From NCBI GenBank assembly GCA_020310875.1, contig CM035427.1, forward strand, positions 90,492,977 to 90,556,976: a DNA stretch of 64,000 nt. Direction: 5' to 3'. This DNA is from Ceratopteris richardii. Its lineage: Eukaryota > Streptophyta > Polypodiopsida > Polypodiales > Pteridaceae. Both the position numbers and the translations under genes were made by a program. This document shows positions 1 to 10,221 of this stretch, piece after piece; position 1 is the first letter of the stretch; every line of letters begins with the position of its first letter. The notes beneath the pieces are model-generated. The model saw only the letters and a list, made by a program, of their open reading frames with translations, did no database searches and was not told the origin of the DNA.

Positions 1-72
1 TGTTGCACTCCAAGCTTCTTCTTCTTCTTCCTTGTGTTGTTCATGTGCTTGTACAGACCTCAAACTCCAACA
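1..72 (+). repeat. Cop1 5' LTR, 3' end only
   Basis: This is the terminal piece of a Cop1 LTR ending in CTCCAACA, directly followed by a primer-binding site. It matches, in reverse, the complete Cop1 LTR at 28907-29177 (shared stretches include the CTTCTTCTTCTTCC run and TTCATGTGCTT). The rest of this LTR lies left of the window. Confidence 0.85.
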
Positions 73-74
73 AT

Positions 75-86
75 TGGTATTAGAAC
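75..86 (+). other. Cop1 primer-binding site
   Basis: TGGTATTAGAAC starts three bases after the LTR end. It is two changes from the TGGTATCAGAGC site used by most plant Copia elements, which pairs with the 3' end of initiator Met tRNA. Bases 87-427 are the untranslated leader, in which I see no other feature. Confidence 0.75.
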
Positions 87-427
87 ATGTAGCCATTTCA
101 TCTAGGGCTTTGTCAGTACCCCTCCAATCATAGTCTCAAAATTGCATGAAAATTGGCGAGCAAACTCAAGGCAATTAGGAGTTCAAAACATCTTCACTCT
201 CTTGTGTCGAAATTTTGACCTGAGCTTATTTCAGCCTTTGAATGCAATATCGTAGTGCCTATGCAAGAAATTTCATCCTTTTGTGTCAAACATATGTATA
301 GGTTTCGGTTCACCATTCAAAGAAGCTCAAAGTTTGCTATGGGCTTAACAAAGCTTGAGAGGATAGTTTTGTTCAACTTTTCGAGATACAATCATTTTTT
401 TTGCATCAACATATTTAGTTAGTGGTC

Positions 428-1782
428 ATGGCTAAAAGCAATGATGTATTTCGTATGTTGGTTGTTGAGGACAAGTTGGATGGCACAAATTACCCATTAT
501 GGGCATATATGATGTGTCATGTATTGGTCGTAAAAGGGTTGTGGAATATTATGTAGGCTATTGAAAAAAATCCTACTACACCTAAAAATATAGTTATTGA
601 AGGTGATGTTGAGGGTCTTGAAGATAATTATCTTCAAATTCCTGTTCGTGTTGCGATTTGTGATGTACCTACTATAGAGCAACTTTGTTGGGATGGCAAA
701 GATGCTCAGACACATGCATTGATAGCTTTGTATGTCAAACATGCCATTATTCTTCACGTTCATTCTTGCAAGAAAACAAAGGATGCTTGGGGTATACTTA
801 CAACCTTATACTAGGTAATAAATGAGGCTCATGTTGCTTACCTTCAAAAATAGTTGGAGAGTGAGCACATGAATGAGGGAGATTCTATGGAAAGTTTTTG
901 ACAAAGATCAAAGATTTGATTGAGCAGTTGATTTTTGTTGATGAAGTCTTGCCAGATAATCCACTTGTACAGATTGTTCTTAATGGTCTTCCATATTCAT
1001 ATCATATTTTTCCTTCTACCCTTTGATTGATGATGAAAGGCAATCCAAATGCCTTAACATTTGTGGAGTTAGTCTACGTTTTGTTGTAGGAAGGTCAACC
1101 CAGGGAGAACGGGTCTATTATGTGTGTTGCATATCAAGTTTTCTTGTCCAGTCAGAAGGGAAAAGATAAATGGAGCTCATCTACTAGTAAACAAAAATCT
1201 ATCAATGCTATAGAGTTGAAGAAGAAAGAGAAAGATGAGAAGAAAACCAAAAATGTGAAATAGTTTTTCAAATACTATAAGGTAAATGATCATGTCATAA
1301 AGAGTTGTCCAAACTAGCTACAAAAGAGGAAAAGAAGAAAGAGGTTGGGGTGGTTGTTATAGAGACCTCTACACCTAAAATAGAAACTGCTAATCTTGTT
1401 CAGAATAAAGAATGGGCATTTTCTATTGTATGAACCTATGACCCATCTTCTCATGAGTAGTGTATGTCTACAGTAGATCTAGATGTGTGGTACTTTGTTA
1501 GTGGGACAACCAAACATATTACCTCATAGTGTAGTTTCTTTAGTTCACTTGAGTCTTCCCCTATAGGGAATACTATCACATGCACTAACAACTCCTCTTA
1601 TCCTAGAATGGGAGTTGGTAAGATCATTCTGACTACTTTTGATGGTAGTTTGTTCACATTCTCAGATGCTTTGTATGTGCGAGGGATCAAGAAAAATCTA
1701 TTTTCAATTTTAGTTTTAGCCAAGATTGGCTTGGTTGTCAAATTTTTTTTATGACAAATGTATAATTCATGATCTCTCAAAC
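428..1782 (+). pseudogene. Cop1 gag and start of protease region (degenerate)
   Basis: The frame opens with MAKSNDVFRMLVVEDK and follows Copia Gag (UBN2-type), including a segment near 860-1100 related to LESEHMNEGDSM and LMMKGNPNAL. The nucleocapsid knuckle near 1265-1310 is damaged: the first Cys pair reads F-K-Y-Y, although H and the last C remain. Downstream, FVSGTTKHIT (about 1494-1523) is the protease region with the catalytic Asp-Ser-Gly lost, and KKNLFSILVLAKIGLVV leads towards the GAG-pre-integrase domain. There are many stops (554 TAG, about 814 TAG, about 853 TAG, others) and at least one frameshift. Homology to Cop1 stops at about 1782, inside the TIHDLSN coding motif, where GypB sequence begins. 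It cannot make a functional protein. Confidence 0.85.
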
Positions 1783-2872
1783 GACCAATTTCTTCCGGCA
1801 TTTTATGTCACGAGCCACGACTGAGACATTGGTGCGATTAGATAAAATCAGTACACCGGTTATCACTCTTATCGATCACAGAACTGAAATCAACTTAATG
1901 TCTAAAGACCTCTACATGAAGGGGAAATGGCCAATAGATATGCAACCAAGTTGGAGAATCAAAGCTGCTAATACAATGCTAGGAGAGTTTTTTGGTGCAT
2001 GCCCATAGGTACTAGTCACGATTGGGGATGTTAGTGATTATCATAACTTCTTCGTCCAATGTCATTCTAGCTACTCATTGATTATGGGAAAAACAATACA
2101 TAGCAGATCTTCAGAGAAACTTCTATGGATGTAGAGTGCTCGACTTCAACGAGGAGATTTCTAGAGTTTTTGATGAGATATTTTTTACAGACATGTTGTT
2201 TCATCTGTAAGAGTTGATTGAAGGAAGAAGAAGTGATTATGTGATTCAAACGCACTCTATTTCCATGTATAAGGAAATAGCAAAGTTTGAGCAAGATGAA
2301 AAGGGAAAAGAAGTCTTCGTTGAAACAAAATACAAAACGATTGATAAAAAAATTAAACCAATTGCAATTCCACTTCTTGAAAATAGTAACAAACTTATGG
2401 ATGGAGCAAAAACCCAGCCACCTCTCCGAGATAAAAGAAAAATAGGTCACGAGTTCACTAAAGAAACACTTGAGCAAATTCAATTAGGAAAAGATGGTTT
2501 CCTCATTGAAAAAGAGAAGAATGTATTCTTCCGAATGATTTTTAGGCATGGAAAGGCTTTTTCTTTCAATGCCAATGAAATTGGGTGTGTAGATCCGTCT
2601 ATGGTGATGCCAATGATAATTTTACAATACCATATGTACCTTGGAATCTTCGACCAATTTCGATACCAAAAGCTCACATTTTAAAATTATTGAATGAAAA
2701 GATTGGAATGGGGATTCTTGAGCCATCAAGTGCTCCCTATTCTAACCGTTGGTTCACAGTACCAAAGAAAAATGGGTCACTGAGATTTATTCAAGATTTA
2801 CAGCTGGTAAATAAGGTGACAATCAAAAATATGGGAACTGGTTCTATCGTAGATGTGTACACAGAAGCCTTT
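1783..2872 (+). pseudogene. GypB fragment: aspartic protease to N-terminal RT
   Basis: At 1860-2010 a retropepsin-like segment reads LIDHRTEINLMS, where related copies have LIDSGSEINVIS (about 53825-53860, minus strand). The usual Asp-Ser-Gly is therefore Asp-His-Arg here. From 2214 a linker and the RT N-terminus follow. After a frameshift near 2585 comes the RT palm start: VPWNLRPISIPKAH, FTVPKKNGSLRFIQDLQ and EAF. The same order occurs in the minus-strand copy at 42064-42822. The frame is cut at 2872 by GypA and resumes at 16119 with AGRSIYSIGDLHSRYDQ, so the fragment is older than GypA. No LTR is attached. Both outer ends are ragged junctions with Cop1 sequence. Confidence 0.8.
2868..2872. 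repeat. GypA target-site duplication, left copy (CCTTT)
   Basis: CCTTT immediately precedes the left LTR and recurs at 16114-16118 after the right LTR. Removing GypA with one copy rejoins the GypB frame as E-A-F-A-G-R-S-I-Y. This supports a clean integrase-mediated insertion. Confidence 0.93.
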
Positions 2873-3580
2873 TGTTGGCAGTAGTCAAGGAACTGAAGGA
2901 GTCACAAGACAAGGAAGCCTACGTAGGGAGTCAGAACGAAGAGAAAGCACAAGCACACACAGTAGTCAAAGAAGATCTGGCAAGTAGGCCATTTAAATTT
3001 TTCAGGCATCAAAGAGTTGGGCACACAAGAAGAAGGAGCAAGTAGGGAGCTCCAGGAAATGTATGTCAAAATGTTAGAAGAAATCCCTACAAAAATAGTG
3101 ATTTTCATCACTAAAAACCATTGTAAATACCATTTCATATTTTTGTAGCTCCATTTTGTGCAAGCCAAGGAGTCCTTGAGCTTGAGGAGCTTTAGAAGTA
3201 CCTACCTATCAGTTTTCACATTTTTTAGACTCCGTTTGAACCTCCAAATAGGGTAGAGAACTTAATTTTTAACTAGGCCGGACACTAGGTCTGGACAAGG
3301 CCAAAACCTAGTCAAAAACTATAAATAGAGCTAGAGAGCTCATTTTTGAGGTTAGCTTGTAATTGATTTGAACTTGTATGAGCTTTTTGAAAGTAATCTA
3401 AAGAACTCCATTGCTTCTCACTCTTTGTCTTGCCTTGTGTGCGCATGTGTGTGTATGTGTGTGCATGTTAGTGTGCTTCGCACTCACGCACTTGTGCCTT
3501 CACTTGCTCGAGGTCATCATACCATCCTCACGTCTTCCCGGATTGACATTAAAGGAGGTGCTACTCATCACTGAGCTACA
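2873..3580 (+). repeat. GypA left LTR
   Basis: It runs from TGTTGGCAGT to GAGCTACA and has the same length (708 bp) as the right LTR, with scattered substitutions. A TATA-like box lies at 3320-3327, and a short TG/CA-rich stretch (GTGTGTATGTGTGTG) near 3446-3467. Confidence 0.95.
3320..3327 (+). promoter_or_regulatory. TATA-like box in GypA left LTR
   Basis: TATAAATA lies about 260 bp before the LTR end and is conserved in the right LTR at 15853-15860. This is the usual layout for an LTR promoter. The transcription start is not determined. Confidence 0.55.
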
Positions 3581-3588
3581 CCAAATTT

Positions 3589-3606
3589 TGGCACCGTTGC
3601 CGGGGA
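3589..3606 (+). other. GypA primer-binding site
   Basis: TGGCACCGTTGCCGGGGA starts eight bases after the LTR. It closely resembles the TGGCGCCGTTGCCGGGGA type seen in several plant Gypsy elements, which pairs with the 3' end of a cellular tRNA. The tRNA species should be checked rather than assumed. Confidence 0.85.
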
Positions 3607-3911
3607 TCGAGCTTTGAGGACGAGAGTGTGATGGTAAAACGTAGAGTTGACGTGTTGGAGTTATAGGTATTTTCTTCACCTTTTTCCTATTTTCTCTTGT
3701 TTTCTCATTACCATCATCATCCTCACCATCTCCCACATCCATCTCCATCATCGCGAAAAATTTTAGTTTTTGGTCATATCACCTCACCCATACCATTCCC
3801 CTCATTTCACTTGTGAGAGAGAGCGAGAGAGCACTTGTGTGTTTCTGATTTTCTGTGATTTTTGAGATTTTCTGCAGGAATCAGCATCCCCAGTAGCTGC
3901 ACCAGCTTCAG

Positions 3912-3920
3912 CAGGTAAAA
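3912..3920 (+). promoter_or_regulatory. Candidate splice donor in GypA leader
   Basis: GCAGGTAAA (CAG with GT at 3915-3916) fits a plant 5' splice site. It is upstream of gag and could pair with the acceptor-like site at 11470-11486 to make a subgenomic RNA for the 3' gene. This is inference from sequence match only. Confidence 0.35.
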
Positions 3921-3954
3921 AAATTTGACTGTGCAAGTCCTGAGGCGTTGACCT

Positions 3955-4560
3955 CTGTCAATCGCGACCGACAGAAAAAATAATCTTTTTGCTAAACAAA
4001 GTACATAACCATAATCTACAGGCCTAGAGCTTCCCAAATGTGTGTCTAAAATTTTAAAATTCCTCATATTTCTGTCAATCACGATCGCTCTGTCAATCGC
4101 GATCGACAAACCACGACGGACACATGCCGACGGCTCTGTCAATCACGACCGACACATCAATCACGACCGATAGAGTCAACGACCAACTGACCACGATTGA
4201 CAGAACCTACGTGTGACACGTGTCAATCGCAATCGAGCCATCAATCGCGATCGACCAGTCAATCGTGATTGACATCCCCGACGGACCTGTCAATCGCGAC
4301 TGATATCCCCGATGGACCTGTCAATCGCGACCGACCCAGTCAACGATTGCTTGACCACGACGGGCAGACCCTCGCGACAGACCTGTCAATCGCGATCGAC
4401 CCATCAGTCCACGATCCTTTGACCACGACTGATTGAATTTTCGGGCCACATGTCAATCGCGATTGACCCATCAATCGCGACTGACAGCCACGACGGACCT
4501 GTCAATCGTGACCGACACGTCAATCATGATTGACCTATCAATCGCGACTGACAGAGCTTG
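3955..4560 (+). repeat. Palindromic minisatellite in GypA leader
   Basis: At least 15 irregularly spaced copies of a motif near TCAATCGCGATCGAC are interspersed with short variants such as CCACGACGGAC. The core TCAATCGCGATTGA is a perfect palindrome, and many units are one or two changes from it. Copies occur for example near 3957, 4074, 4092, 4215, 4231, 4257, 4288, 4320, 4386, 4450, 4469, 4500, 4518 and 4536. Spacing varies from about 15 to 60 bp, so this is not a CRISPR array. The stretch lies between the PBS and gag. A short open frame through it (4433-4618) looks like a by-product of the repeat. The rest of 3607-4712 holds no other recognisable element apart from the candidate donor. Confidence 0.85.
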
Positions 4561-4712
4561 CGAACGCGATAGATTGGAAAATTTGGCCAATTTTTTAGGG
4601 CAAAAAATAGTGGTCTAATTTTTTGGCAAATTGTGGGGAACTTTTAAGGGTTAGTAGAGCATTTTGAGGCCTATACCCAAAGCATTTCGAGAAGTCATGT
4701 CTGCCTGCTAAC

Positions 4713-5513
4713 TTGTTTAAAGTCGAACTCACCTCTCAAAAAAACTCTCACATACCACCACCACCCTCACTTCCATCACCATCTAACCCACCATCTGTCC
4801 ATCTACCTAAGACCATCCCACCACCCCCTAGAGTAGGATCAGTGTTAGCTGACCCCACTCCTGAAGACATAGACATGATGCTTAAGGCATATCAGGCCAG
4901 AATCCAAGAAGGGCCAAACGTGACAGATCATGACAAGTGCTACCCTAGAGCTAACCTAGAGATAGAAAGAACCAAGCTTTGCGCAAAAATGGTCGTGTTG
5001 GCTCAGACTATGTTTGAAGCCAGTCGCCTCTTCAACTACTCTGGCTCAACTAAGACACAATTGCACTTGGATGGACTATTAGAGAAGTTAGAGAGCATAA
5101 TTGCAAGATCTGCCAAGGAAGAAAAAAATCAAGGAAGAAATGAGGCCAGCAAAAGAATAAGCCTTCCCCCACAGGAAGCTTTTGTGCCCAATTCCACTGA
5201 ACCAGACACCTCCTCTTCTATGAATATGTGTGCACCAGAATTCCTACGGGAGATTCAAGAAGACAAATGGGCTAAAGAAAGTGAAGTCTCCCCTCCCATT
5301 GAACTTGTGGATGACACACAGGATCAATTCCCACAAGATATTCCATCCATTTATGGAGAACAGGAGAGCACCCAGTCTCAAGAGAGATTAGACTTTGAGT
5401 CTAATTCTTTATATGAATTACCCCACTTCACAGGCCCATGGGAAGCCAAGTCGACTTGTATGAGAGCACCCGCAGTCATGGTAAGAAAGGAAGACTCAGT
5501 CATACCTAGGTAG
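4713..5513 (+). CDS. GypA gag-like protein
   Basis: This 266-residue frame lies between the leader and protease 1, which is the gag position. The N-terminal 45 residues are Pro/Ser-rich (runs of PPPP). Residues about 60-140 look helical (CAKMVVLAQTMFEASRLF, KTQLHLDGLLEKLES), and the C-terminal half is acidic and Ser/Thr/Gln-rich. I see no CCHC zinc knuckle and no clear Retrotrans_gag capsid motif, so a nucleocapsid is missing or unrecognisable. The frame ends with DSVIPR followed by TAG. The next frame (minus 1) continues smoothly into the pol polyprotein (VVKNTKV then NLTLEELLKVRPELW), which suggests loss of one G near 5507-5510 rather than a designed frameshift. The start codon is taken as the first ATG-like codon in frame (here TTG at 4713), so the true start is uncertain. 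Confidence 0.65.
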   Translation: MFKVELTSQKNSHIPPPPSLPSPSNPPSVHLPKTIPPPPRVGSVLADPTPEDIDMMLKAYQARIQEGPNVTDHDKCYPRANLEIERTKLCAKMVVLAQTMFEASRLFNYSGSTKTQLHLDGLLEKLESIIARSAKEEKNQGRNEASKRISLPPQEAFVPNSTEPDTSSSMNMCAPEFLREIQEDKWAKESEVSPPIELVDDTQDQFPQDIPSIYGEQESTQSQERLDFESNSLYELPHFTGPWEAKSTCMRAPAVMVRKEDSVIPR

Positions 5514-6163
5514 TAAAGAATACTAAGGTGTAGTGCAACCTCACTTTAGAAGAGCTACTCAAAGTTAGGCCAGAGTTATGGAAACACGTAGCCAAACAAG
5601 TACTTGAGATAGAAAAACCTCGTTCCCAGGTAGGTTCTCATAGGACAGTGCCAGAAATTCCTCTAGACAAGATAGGAGATATGAGTGAAGGTGAAGAAGG
5701 AAACACCTATCTTCCCATTACCCATCAGGGGTACACAACTAAGGCAATTCTAGACTCAGGTGCAGGAGTTGCTATTGCTACCACTTCCCTATGGAAGCGG
5801 TGGGGCAAGCCAGCACTCACGCCCACGAGGATGAAATTGCAAATGGCTGATGGTCACATAGAGAGGCCTTTAGGACTACTTTAAGGAATAACTCTCACTA
5901 CATGTGGTGTAGAGTTTGAGCACACATTTGCTATCTGTGATTTTAGCAAGAACCATGCCTATGAGATGATTTTGGGAAGACCATTTATGCGACAGTTGCA
6001 AGTGGTTCAGGATTGGGGAACCAATTCCTTATATTTGCAACACTTAGGTGTTACGGCCAAAGTCAATCTCAGAGATTACTCTCATAGAGATGTCCCTCCT
6101 ATTCAATGGAATCCCATCCATAGAGCTAAAGATGACACAGAGTCAGTGCACTCCATAGGATAA
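5514..6163 (+). pseudogene. GypA protease 1 (retropepsin) region of pol
   Basis: The frame reads NLTLEELLKVRPELW (about 5540-5585) and then a retropepsin: AILDSGAGVAIATTSLW with catalytic Asp-Ser-Gly at 5753-5761, and the flap-distal MILGRPFMRQL near 5967-5998. Retropepsins dimerise to cleave the Gag-Pol polyprotein. In-frame stops lie at 5531 (TAG), 5882 (TAA) and 6161 (TAA). Each replaces what reads best as Gln. The region is in the same frame as the RT that follows. Confidence 0.85.
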
Positions 6164-6175
6164 GGATCCTCATGG

Positions 6176-7663
6176 ATGCATGAAGACACTCACTTATGGA
6201 TGTGTAAAGTGGCAGTAGAAGAGGAGAAGAGAGAAAAAGCCAGAGAGATAGGTGCAAAAGAAACACATAGATCCATTCAAGACCCAGCCTATGCCCCTGT
6301 AGTATTTCCTGATGAAGAATTTGAACCCCACGGCTGGGCAGACATCCTAGCAACCATGGATGTAGCCATCAATGAAGAACAATGGACACCCCACTGTGAT
6401 GAGGATGGCTATGACATTTCAGTTTTCTCCATAGAGCCAATCATGGGAGAGGCAGTTCTAGAAGAATGCGAACCTAGCCTTGATGCATTTAAGGATGCAA
6501 GTGACTCCGACCTAGAGTCAATCATTATGGACCCACCTTTTGCATCACATGAAGAATACTTCTATGAAGTAGAATTCCAACCCCAGAGACACGGAGAGAT
6601 AACAAATGATGTACGGTTAGCCACACAAGTGACCCCTAAGGATGGAGGAAAGAAAAGGAAGAAGAGAGAAGTCACACCAGAAGAGGAAGAATCTTTGTTT
6701 GAGGTCCCTGAAAACTTTAAAAAGTATGAGATAGACGATAGGAGAGTCCTGGTAAGAATGCCTAAGCGAGAGGCACAATCAGGAGAAGCCTATGATAACA
6801 AAGAAACCACCAAGAAAATAGTAGTAGCCCTAGAAGAAGGAGAGGAGAGATGCACGTACATAGGCCATGACCTAACAGAGGAAGAAGAGCACGCGTTAAT
6901 AGCCTTGCTAAGAGAATACAGAGATGTATTCACTTGGAGTTACAAGGATTTGAAGGGTGTTGATCCAGACATATGCTCACACACTATCCCCATGACCTCA
7001 GATGCAAAACCCTCCAAACAAAAGCCATACACATACAATGATAATTATGCTGCTAAGATCAAAGAAGAGATAGATCGTCTGGTAGAAGCTAGATTCATCT
7101 ATGAAATTGAGCACACTGAGTGGGTATCCCCCATTGTAGTGGTGCCCAAGAAGAATGGAAAGCTGCGTGTATGCATTAACTTGAAGAAGTTCAACGCAGC
7201 CACAATTCGAGATAACTATCCGCTTCCTATCACAGAACATCTCTTAGAAAGAGTAGCAGGCAAGGAAGTGTACAGCTTCATTGATGGATTTTCGGGCTAC
7301 AATCAAGTAGCCATAGCTCCAGAAGATCAGCATAAGACAGCTTTTGCCACAGAATGGGGTATATTTGCCTTTTGAGTAATGCCATTTGGGCTTATCAATG
7401 CTCTTGCAACCTTTCAGAGACTGATGTGCCACGTGTTTAAAGAGTTCTTGAGGAAGAATTTGGAAGTCTATGTTGATGACCTCTGTGCTCATTCCAACAT
7501 TAGACAGACACATATACCAGAACTCAGGCAAATCTTTGACAAATGTAGAGAGTATCAAGTCTGCTTGAACCCAGAAAAGTGTGTTTTCATGGTCAGGCAA
7601 GGCAAGATTCTAGGACACATAGTGTCAAAGAATGGCATATCCAAGAGAAAGTACGAGCCATAG
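6176..7663 (+). pseudogene. GypA acidic linker and reverse transcriptase
   Basis: About 220 acidic residues without recognisable domain are followed by a Ty3-type RT. Motifs in order are WVSPIVVVPKKNGKLRVC (about 7119-7175), YSFIDGFSGYNQVAI (7273-7317), VMPFGLINALATFQR (7376-7420), the catalytic YVDD at 7469-7480, and LNPEKCVFM with GKILGHIVSKNGI (7565-7640). A TGA at 7373-7375 interrupts IFAF-VMPFGL, where many Gypsy RTs have Arg (CGA). Near 7638 a one-base indel shifts the coding frame, so the RT thumb and RNase H continue one frame over from KVRAIAELPRPKN. Apart from these two lesions the catalytic residues are intact. Confidence 0.9.
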
Positions 7664-8565
7664 CCGAGTTACCTAGGCCAAAGAATGTCAAGGAAGTACA
7701 AGCTTTCATGGGGCATTGTGGTTATTATCGACGGTTTATACACATGTATGCCATCATAGCAAAGCCTCTGTATGGACTTTTGACTAACTTTGAGTGGACT
7801 GATGAATGTGAAAACTCCTTCAATGAGCTTAAAAGAAGATTGTGTTCAGCACCAATCTTGACCACACCGGATTGGAATAAGCCCTTCCATGTTCATGTGG
7901 ATGCATCCAATTATGCTATTGGATGTGTACTTGCACAACCTACGGGCGAAGGCAATATGGATCTTCCAATTGCCTATGCTAGTAGACAGTTGAATGCGGC
8001 TGAACAAAACTATACAACCACTGAACGAGAGGGATTAGGCATGGTATATGCAGTTAAAAAGTTTAGACACTATTTGCTTGCAAATAAGTTTAAATTTTTT
8101 ACTGATCATCAAGCACTGTTGTACTTGGCAAACAAGCCATGCAATACAGGTAGATTATTAAGATGGTTTCTCTTACTAATGGAATACGACTTCGAGGTTG
8201 TGGTGAGGAAACGGAAGACCCACTTGACAGCAGACCATCTCTCTAGGCTCACATCGGGAGAAGCCCCACAAGGAGTATCAGATGACCTTCCTGATGCTTA
8301 CTTGTTTAATTTGGAAGTTGTACCTCAGTGGGCTAAGCCATTAGTGCCAATATTGACATACGGGCCTAACCACCCGATCATAAACACTCAAGGTAGAGAG
8401 GTAGTAAGAGCCCAAAAGTACCACATCATGGCAGGAAGCATGTACAAACAGACAGATCAAGGGATATTGGCTTGTTGTGTGAAAGAGGATGAGTACGCTA
8501 AATGGTTGCAATTAGCACATGTAGGTGCATTAGAGCAACACTACTCAAAACAACGAACCCTATAG
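7640..8565 (+). pseudogene. GypA RT thumb, RNase H and first integrase-type zinc domain
   Basis: The thumb/connection (VQAFMGHCGYYRRFI) leads to a Ty3-type RNase H with its acidic residues visible: FHVHVDASNYAIGCVL (about 7887-7934), TTEREGLGMVYAVKKFRHYL (8020-8079), FFTDHQALLYL (8095-8127) and TADHLSRL (8228-8251). After about 60 residues a first HHCC-type domain begins: H-V-G-A-L-E-Q-H at about 8518-8541, with its Cys pair C-K-E-C beyond the TAG at 8563-8565. The TAG sits where Gln is likely (T-L-Q-T-L-R-R-L-G). A second full HHCC domain follows downstream, so the zinc module appears duplicated. Confidence 0.85.
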
Positions 8566-9606
8566 ACACTAAGGAGACTCGGAGTGCATTGTCCTACTAT
8601 GGAAGCTGATGTACATAAGATGTGTAAAGAATGCTTAATCTATTGCACTAAACCACCTGTGGAACATGCCACTCTTTATCAAGTGTCCATAGTGCCAGAT
8701 TGGAGTGAACCATTAGTAGCCTTCTTGAGGACGAAAACATTCCCTCAAGATATGACCCTGACGAGACAAAGAAGTCTAGAACAAGAAGCCCTAGATTACT
8801 CACTCATTGGTGATAATCTATACAAGCGTGGTAAATATGGTTACCTGAGTCTATGTGTCCATGAGAGTGAATATCTCAAGATCTTGGAAACTACTCACCA
8901 AGGTGTAGCAGGAGGACACTTTGGACCACATCGGGTGATCAAGGCAATACTATTTGCGGGCTTCTGGTGGCCGCCCCTTCACATGGATGCACATACCTAT
9001 GTGAAACGGTGTGATGTTTGTCAGAGAACTCAGTATCCTATACGCAAAGATGAGATGCCATTGAAACCTATGATGGGTGGACGTGCATTCTCTAAGTGGG
9101 GAATAGACTTTGTAGGTCCTATTAATCCCCCCGACAAGGGTTCACATGCTGAATATATCATTGTGGCCACAGACTATCTAACAAAGTGGGTAGAGGTAAA
9201 AGCTACGACAAAGAACGATGCTCAGACAACTGCTAAGTTCCTATTTGAGAATGTGTTCACAAGATACAGGCTACCTATAGAGCTGATAAGTGATAGAGGC
9301 ACTCACTTCTTGAATGAATTTATTGAAAATCTACTCCAAGAGTTCTTGGTAGTACATAAGAAGTCTGCCCCCTATCACCCACAAGCTAATGGCCAGGCCG
9401 AAAGCACAAACAAGATTCTATGCAATGTGCTTACCAAACTGGTGAATAATAAACGCTCTGATTGGGACAAACAGCTACACCATGCTGTTTGGGCATACCG
9501 AGTGGCCTATAAAACGGTACTCCAAGCCACACCCTTTCACATGGTATTTGGCCAAAATGCGGTGCTACCTTTGGACTTCTTGATTCCCACATTGAGAATA
9601 GCATAG
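8566..9606 (+). pseudogene. GypA integrase: end of zinc domain 1, zinc domain 2, catalytic core
   Basis: Zinc domain 1 finishes with H-C-P-T-M then C-K-E-C at about 8614-8625. A linker with its own Y-S-L-I-G-D-N-L-Y-K-R-G segment leads to zinc domain 2: H-Q-G-V-A-G-G-H (about 8897) and C-D-V-C-Q-R (about 9010), HX6H with CX2C. The core has WGIDFVGPI (first Asp, about 9098-9124), SDRGTHF (second Asp, about 9290-9310) and GQAESTNKI (Glu, about 9391-9417). That is a D,D-35,E-type integrase that joins cDNA to target DNA. The frame stops at 9604 with TAG, again at a likely Gln (RIA-Q-EHE), and continues in frame. Confidence 0.9.
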
Positions 9607-10221
9607 GAGCATGAGCGGACGGGCCATGAACTCTCTTCGAGGATTTTTGACCTTGAACGATTAGGTGAAACCAGACTAAGAGCTGCAGCAGGAATATATG
9701 CAGCTAAGAAACGACAAAAGGCGTACTTTGATGCCCATGTTAAGGATAAATGATTAAAGGCCGGAGACCTAGTTTTAGTCTACACTTTGAAGCAACATGC
9801 AAGAAAATTAGAGAAACGCGGCTATGGACCTATGCTCATACATAGGATCTCAACGAGTGGAGCAGTACAACTAGCCACCTTAGAAGGTGATATTCTTCCG
9901 AGCTACATCAGCGGGTGCAGAGTCAAGTTGTATCAGGAACCTCTCACAGAAGAAATGCTAAGTCGACTCAACACTGCTAAGAAACGCAAAGAAGAAGAAA
10001 AACGAGTTCGAGAAGAAGCTCAAGCAGAAGCTTTAGAACGCATCAGAAGGATGAAGTTGAGACGGCAGGGTAGGGATCAACCTAGAACAGGTGCCTATGA
10101 GGATCCAGGATATCATGTGGCAATGTGTGAAGTCTCAGGAATAAGTCCCCAAAGAATAATAGATCGTCGTCCTTTTGTGACCTTAGAGATAGGACAAGGA
10201 GTTAGTGCAAAAATTGTGTGA
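9607..10221 (+). pseudogene. GypA integrase C-terminal region and linker
   Basis: The frame continues past the 9604 stop (ELSSRIFDLERLGETRLRAA) into the GPY/F-like integrase C-terminus: KAGDLVLVYTLKQHARK and GYGPMLIHRISTSGAVQLATLEG, ending near SYISGCRVKLYQEP. A highly charged helical linker follows (NTAKKRKEEEKRVREEAQ, about 9970-10025), then the start of a second protease (RPFVTLEIGQGVSAKIV). Stops lie at 9751 (TGA, likely Arg before LKAGDLVLV) and 10219 (TGA, likely Arg before ALIDSG). No chromodomain is visible. Confidence 0.8.

Noticed and set aside
3955..4560. CRISPR-like array of short repeats
   Set aside because: Spacing is irregular, spacers are themselves repeat variants, the host is eukaryotic, and the array lies inside a retrotransposon leader.
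5495..5520. Programmed minus-1 frameshift between GypA gag and pol
   Set aside because: No slippery heptamer and pol-like sequence resumes as if one G had been lost (CCTAGG then TAGTAAAG). A simple deletion explains it better.
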